Shown: piece by piece, positions 5,468 through 7,208 of the stretch
Layout: the number at the start of each line of letters is the position of its first letter
Numbering within the stretch: the first letter of the stretch is position 1
Source of the DNA: an uncultured Eubacteriales bacterium
GTDB lineage: Bacteria; Bacillota; Clostridia; Christensenellales; Pumilibacteraceae
DNA length: 7,208 nucleotides
NCBI GenBank assembly: GCA_900555875.1
Contig: USNB01000061.1
Span: 1 to 7,208 of the forward strand
Reading direction: 5' to 3'
Position numbers and translations under genes: made by a program
Notes under the pieces: generated by a model
Database searches by the model: none
The model's input: the letters and a program-made list of their open reading frames with translations, nothing else
What the model was told of the DNA's origin: nothing

Positions 5468-6328
5468 ATGGATCTGTGGTTTTCCGAACAACATACAAAA
5501 AACGTAAAGCTCTCCATTCGCGTGGATAAACAGCTGTGCAGCAGGACGAGCGAGTTCCAGCGCATCGACGTGTTCGATTCGCCCGAGTTCGGACGTTTTC
5601 TCGTGCTCGACGGATATATGATGCTCACCGAAAAGGACGAATTCATATATCATGAGATGATCACCCACGTGCCGATGGCGGTGCACCCGCGCGTGCGCGA
5701 CGTGCTCATCATCGGCGGCGGCGACGGCGGCGCGTGCCGCGAACTGGTGCGGTACGACGACATAGAGCATATCGACCTCGTGGATATCGACGAGGAAGTG
5801 ACCGCCGTCTGCCGGAAATACCTGCCTTTCACCGCCTGCGGGCTGGACGACGAGCGCGTCAGCGTGCATTTCGAAGACGGACTGAAATTCATACGCACAA
5901 AGTCGGACGCTTACGACCTCATAATAGTGGACTCCACCGACCCGTTCGGGCCGGGCGAAGGGCTGTTCACGCGCGAGTTCTACGGCAACTGCTTCAAAGC
6001 GCTGCGCTCGGACGGCATAATGGTCAATCAGCACGAAAGCCCGTTCTACCCCGAGGACGCCCTCGCCTGTCAGCGCGCGCATAAGCGCATAGTGGAATCC
6101 TTCCCCGTCAGCCGCGTCTATCAGGCGCACATACCCACGTATCCGTCGGGGCACTGGCTGTTCGGATTCGCGTCCAAGAAATATCACCCGCTCAAAGACC
6201 TCGACGAAAAACGCTGGAACGCGCGCGGGCTGAAGTGCCGCTATTACACCACGACGCTGCATAAAGGCGCGTTCTATATACCCGCATACGTGGAGGAACT
6301 GCTCAGCGATGTCGAACATGCAGATTAA
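5468..6328 (+). CDS. speE: Spermidine synthase / polyamine aminopropyltransferase
   Basis: The enzyme transfers the aminopropyl group of decarboxylated AdoMet (made by SpeD) to an amine acceptor, normally putrescine. The 286-residue length is usual for bacterial SpeE. The sequence shows LWFSEQHTKNVKLSIRV, the N-terminal beta domain; FLVLDGYMMLTEKDEFIYHEM (44-64) with Tyr61, His62 and Glu63; the nucleotide loop GGGDGG (83-88); VDID with Asp106, expected near the ribose; EDG (136-138); and DSTDPFGPGEGLF, where Asp155 corresponds to the general base. QAHIPTYPSG and WLFGFASKK near the C-terminus are also family-typical. The ATG at 5468 is preceded by AAGGAG (5451-5456), which overlaps the speA stop codon. 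Acceptor choice is not visible: in some bacteria the homologue uses agmatine, which would fit this operon as well. Confidence 0.95.
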   Translation: MDLWFSEQHTKNVKLSIRVDKQLCSRTSEFQRIDVFDSPEFGRFLVLDGYMMLTEKDEFIYHEMITHVPMAVHPRVRDVLIIGGGDGGACRELVRYDDIEHIDLVDIDEEVTAVCRKYLPFTACGLDDERVSVHFEDGLKFIRTKSDAYDLIIVDSTDPFGPGEGLFTREFYGNCFKALRSDGIMVNQHESPFYPEDALACQRAHKRIVESFPVSRVYQAHIPTYPSGHWLFGFASKKYHPLKDLDEKRWNARGLKCRYYTTTLHKGAFYIPAYVEELLSDVEHAD

Positions 6329-7169
6329 CGCATACATGGCGTGCGATAACGCCTACGAAAACGCCTCTGTCGTGCTCTTCGGAGCGCCTTACGACGGCAC
6401 CACGTCCTTCCGCCCCGGCACGCGGTTCGGCCCCGAATACATCAGGCGCGAATCTTTCGGGCTGGAGACGTACAGCCCGTACCAGAACGCGGACCTCGCG
6501 GACGCCGCCGTGTGCGACATCGGGGATCTCGAGCTGTGCCCGGGAAGCTCCGAAGCCGTGCTCGCGGACATAGAGCACGCCGCAGAGTCGCTGCTCGCGG
6601 ACGGCAAACTGCCATTCATGCTGGGCGGCGAGCACCTCGTGACGCTGGGCGCCGTGCGCGCCGCGGCAAAGCGCTTCCCCGACCTGCACATCATACATTT
6701 CGACGCCCACGCCGACCTGCGCGACGACTATCTCGGAGTCAAGCTCTCGCACGCGTGCGTGCTGCGCCGCTGCCACGAGCTGCTGGGCGACGGGCGTTTG
6801 CATCAGTACGGCATACGCTCGGGCGACCGCTCGGAATTCGAATGGAGCGCCTCCCGCGTTTCACGCCGACTTTTCGACCTCGAAGGCGTCGACGTACTGA
6901 TAAAGAAACTCGGGAACGCGCCCGTATATTTCACCGTCGATCTCGATGTGCTCGATCCGTCCGTATTTCCCGGGACGGGCACTCCCGAGCCCGGCGGCGT
7001 ATCTTTCGACGAACTGCGCCGCGCCGTGACCGAAGTGTGCTGCCGCGCCAACGTCGTCGCATGCGACGTAACGGAGCTCAGTCCGCACTACGACGCGAGC
7101 GGCAGCAGTACCGCAGTCGCGTGTAAAACAGTAAGAGAAATGCTCATAGCTCTCGCTTCGAGAGGATAA
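6309..7169 (+). CDS. speB: Agmatinase-family ureohydrolase
   Basis: This binuclear manganese hydrolase of the arginase/agmatinase superfamily would release urea from agmatine to give putrescine, or from N1-aminopropylagmatine to give spermidine. All expected metal ligands are present in 286 residues: GGEH with His109; FDAHAD with Asp132, His134 and Asp136; and VDLDVLDP with Asp211 and Asp213. GAPYDGTTSFRPGTRFGP at the N-terminus, TGTPEPGG (223-230) and VTELSPHYD are further signatures that favour agmatinase over arginase. The ATG at 6309 overlaps the end of speE by 20 bases. GGAGGA (6292-6297), 11 bases upstream, supports this start over the ATG at 6318. The overlap indicates translational coupling with speE. 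Confidence 0.93.
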   Translation: MSNMQINAYMACDNAYENASVVLFGAPYDGTTSFRPGTRFGPEYIRRESFGLETYSPYQNADLADAAVCDIGDLELCPGSSEAVLADIEHAAESLLADGKLPFMLGGEHLVTLGAVRAAAKRFPDLHIIHFDAHADLRDDYLGVKLSHACVLRRCHELLGDGRLHQYGIRSGDRSEFEWSASRVSRRLFDLEGVDVLIKKLGNAPVYFTVDLDVLDPSVFPGTGTPEPGGVSFDELRRAVTEVCCRANVVACDVTELSPHYDASGSSTAVACKTVREMLIALASRG

Positions 7170-7181
7170 GGAGATCTGAAT

Positions 7182-7208
7182 ATGGCAAGAGTACTGGTCA
7201 TAGGTTGC
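7182..7208 (+). CDS. N-terminal nine codons of a Rossmann-fold protein, probably carboxy(nor)spermidine synthase / saccharopine dehydrogenase family
   Basis: The ATG at 7182 follows AAGGAG (7168-7173) by eight bases, and that RBS overlaps the speB stop codon, so the operon continues. Only MARVLVIGC is visible before the window ends. A basic residue, then a hydrophobic strand leading into IGC, is the start of an NAD(P)-binding Rossmann fold. Carboxynorspermidine synthases of the saccharopine-dehydrogenase family begin very similarly and often sit in polyamine clusters. The gene itself is certain; the family is inferred from nine residues plus context. Other Rossmann enzymes remain possible. 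Confidence 0.5.

Overview
The window looks like GC-rich DNA from a Bacillota (Clostridia-type) bacterium. The evidence is near-consensus sigma-A promoters with exact 17-base spacers, strong AGGAGG-type ribosome binding sites, tightly packed or overlapping genes, and a polyamine operon built from the Bacillus-type arginine decarboxylase family together with SpeD, SpeE and SpeB. The taxonomic call is an inference from gene content and signals; no marker gene is present.

Left part (1-1480). The 3' end of an unrecognised plus-strand gene (1-231) runs into hairpins. Facing it on the minus strand is a well-equipped gene start: consensus promoter, a 5' leader with a 7+7 inverted repeat, and a good RBS. 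It encodes a six-helix membrane protein resembling the sensor half of a GHKL/AgrC-like histidine kinase. At about 745-775 this reading frame gives way, in a different frame, to the C-terminal end of a membrane-anchored family 3 glycoside hydrolase. Both genes appear truncated and joined, either by genomic rearrangement or by an assembly join.

Middle (1588-2726). A complete minus-strand MscS-family mechanosensitive channel gene has its own consensus promoter, an ideal RBS and a terminator hairpin. Its protein carries an unusual charged C-terminal tail.

Right part (2898-7208). A consensus promoter drives a leader of about 300 nt and then a polyamine operon: speD (AdoMet decarboxylase), an arginine/ornithine/lysine decarboxylase probably acting as SpeA, speE (aminopropyltransferase), speB (agmatinase-family ureohydrolase), and the first nine codons of a Rossmann-type protein, probably a carboxy(nor)spermidine synthase/saccharopine dehydrogenase relative. 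Together these would convert arginine to agmatine and then to putrescine and spermidine, or use aminopropylagmatine as an intermediate. SpeD supplies the aminopropyl donor.

The most interesting element is the leader. Bases 2947-3142 fold by eye into a closed multi-branch RNA: a 12-position outer stem with one mismatch, a second 7-bp stem, and an inner 7-bp stem enclosing two hairpins. A GC-rich terminator-like hairpin follows immediately before the speD RBS. I do not recognise it as a known riboswitch class. Its position suggests a cis-regulatory RNA controlling polyamine synthesis.
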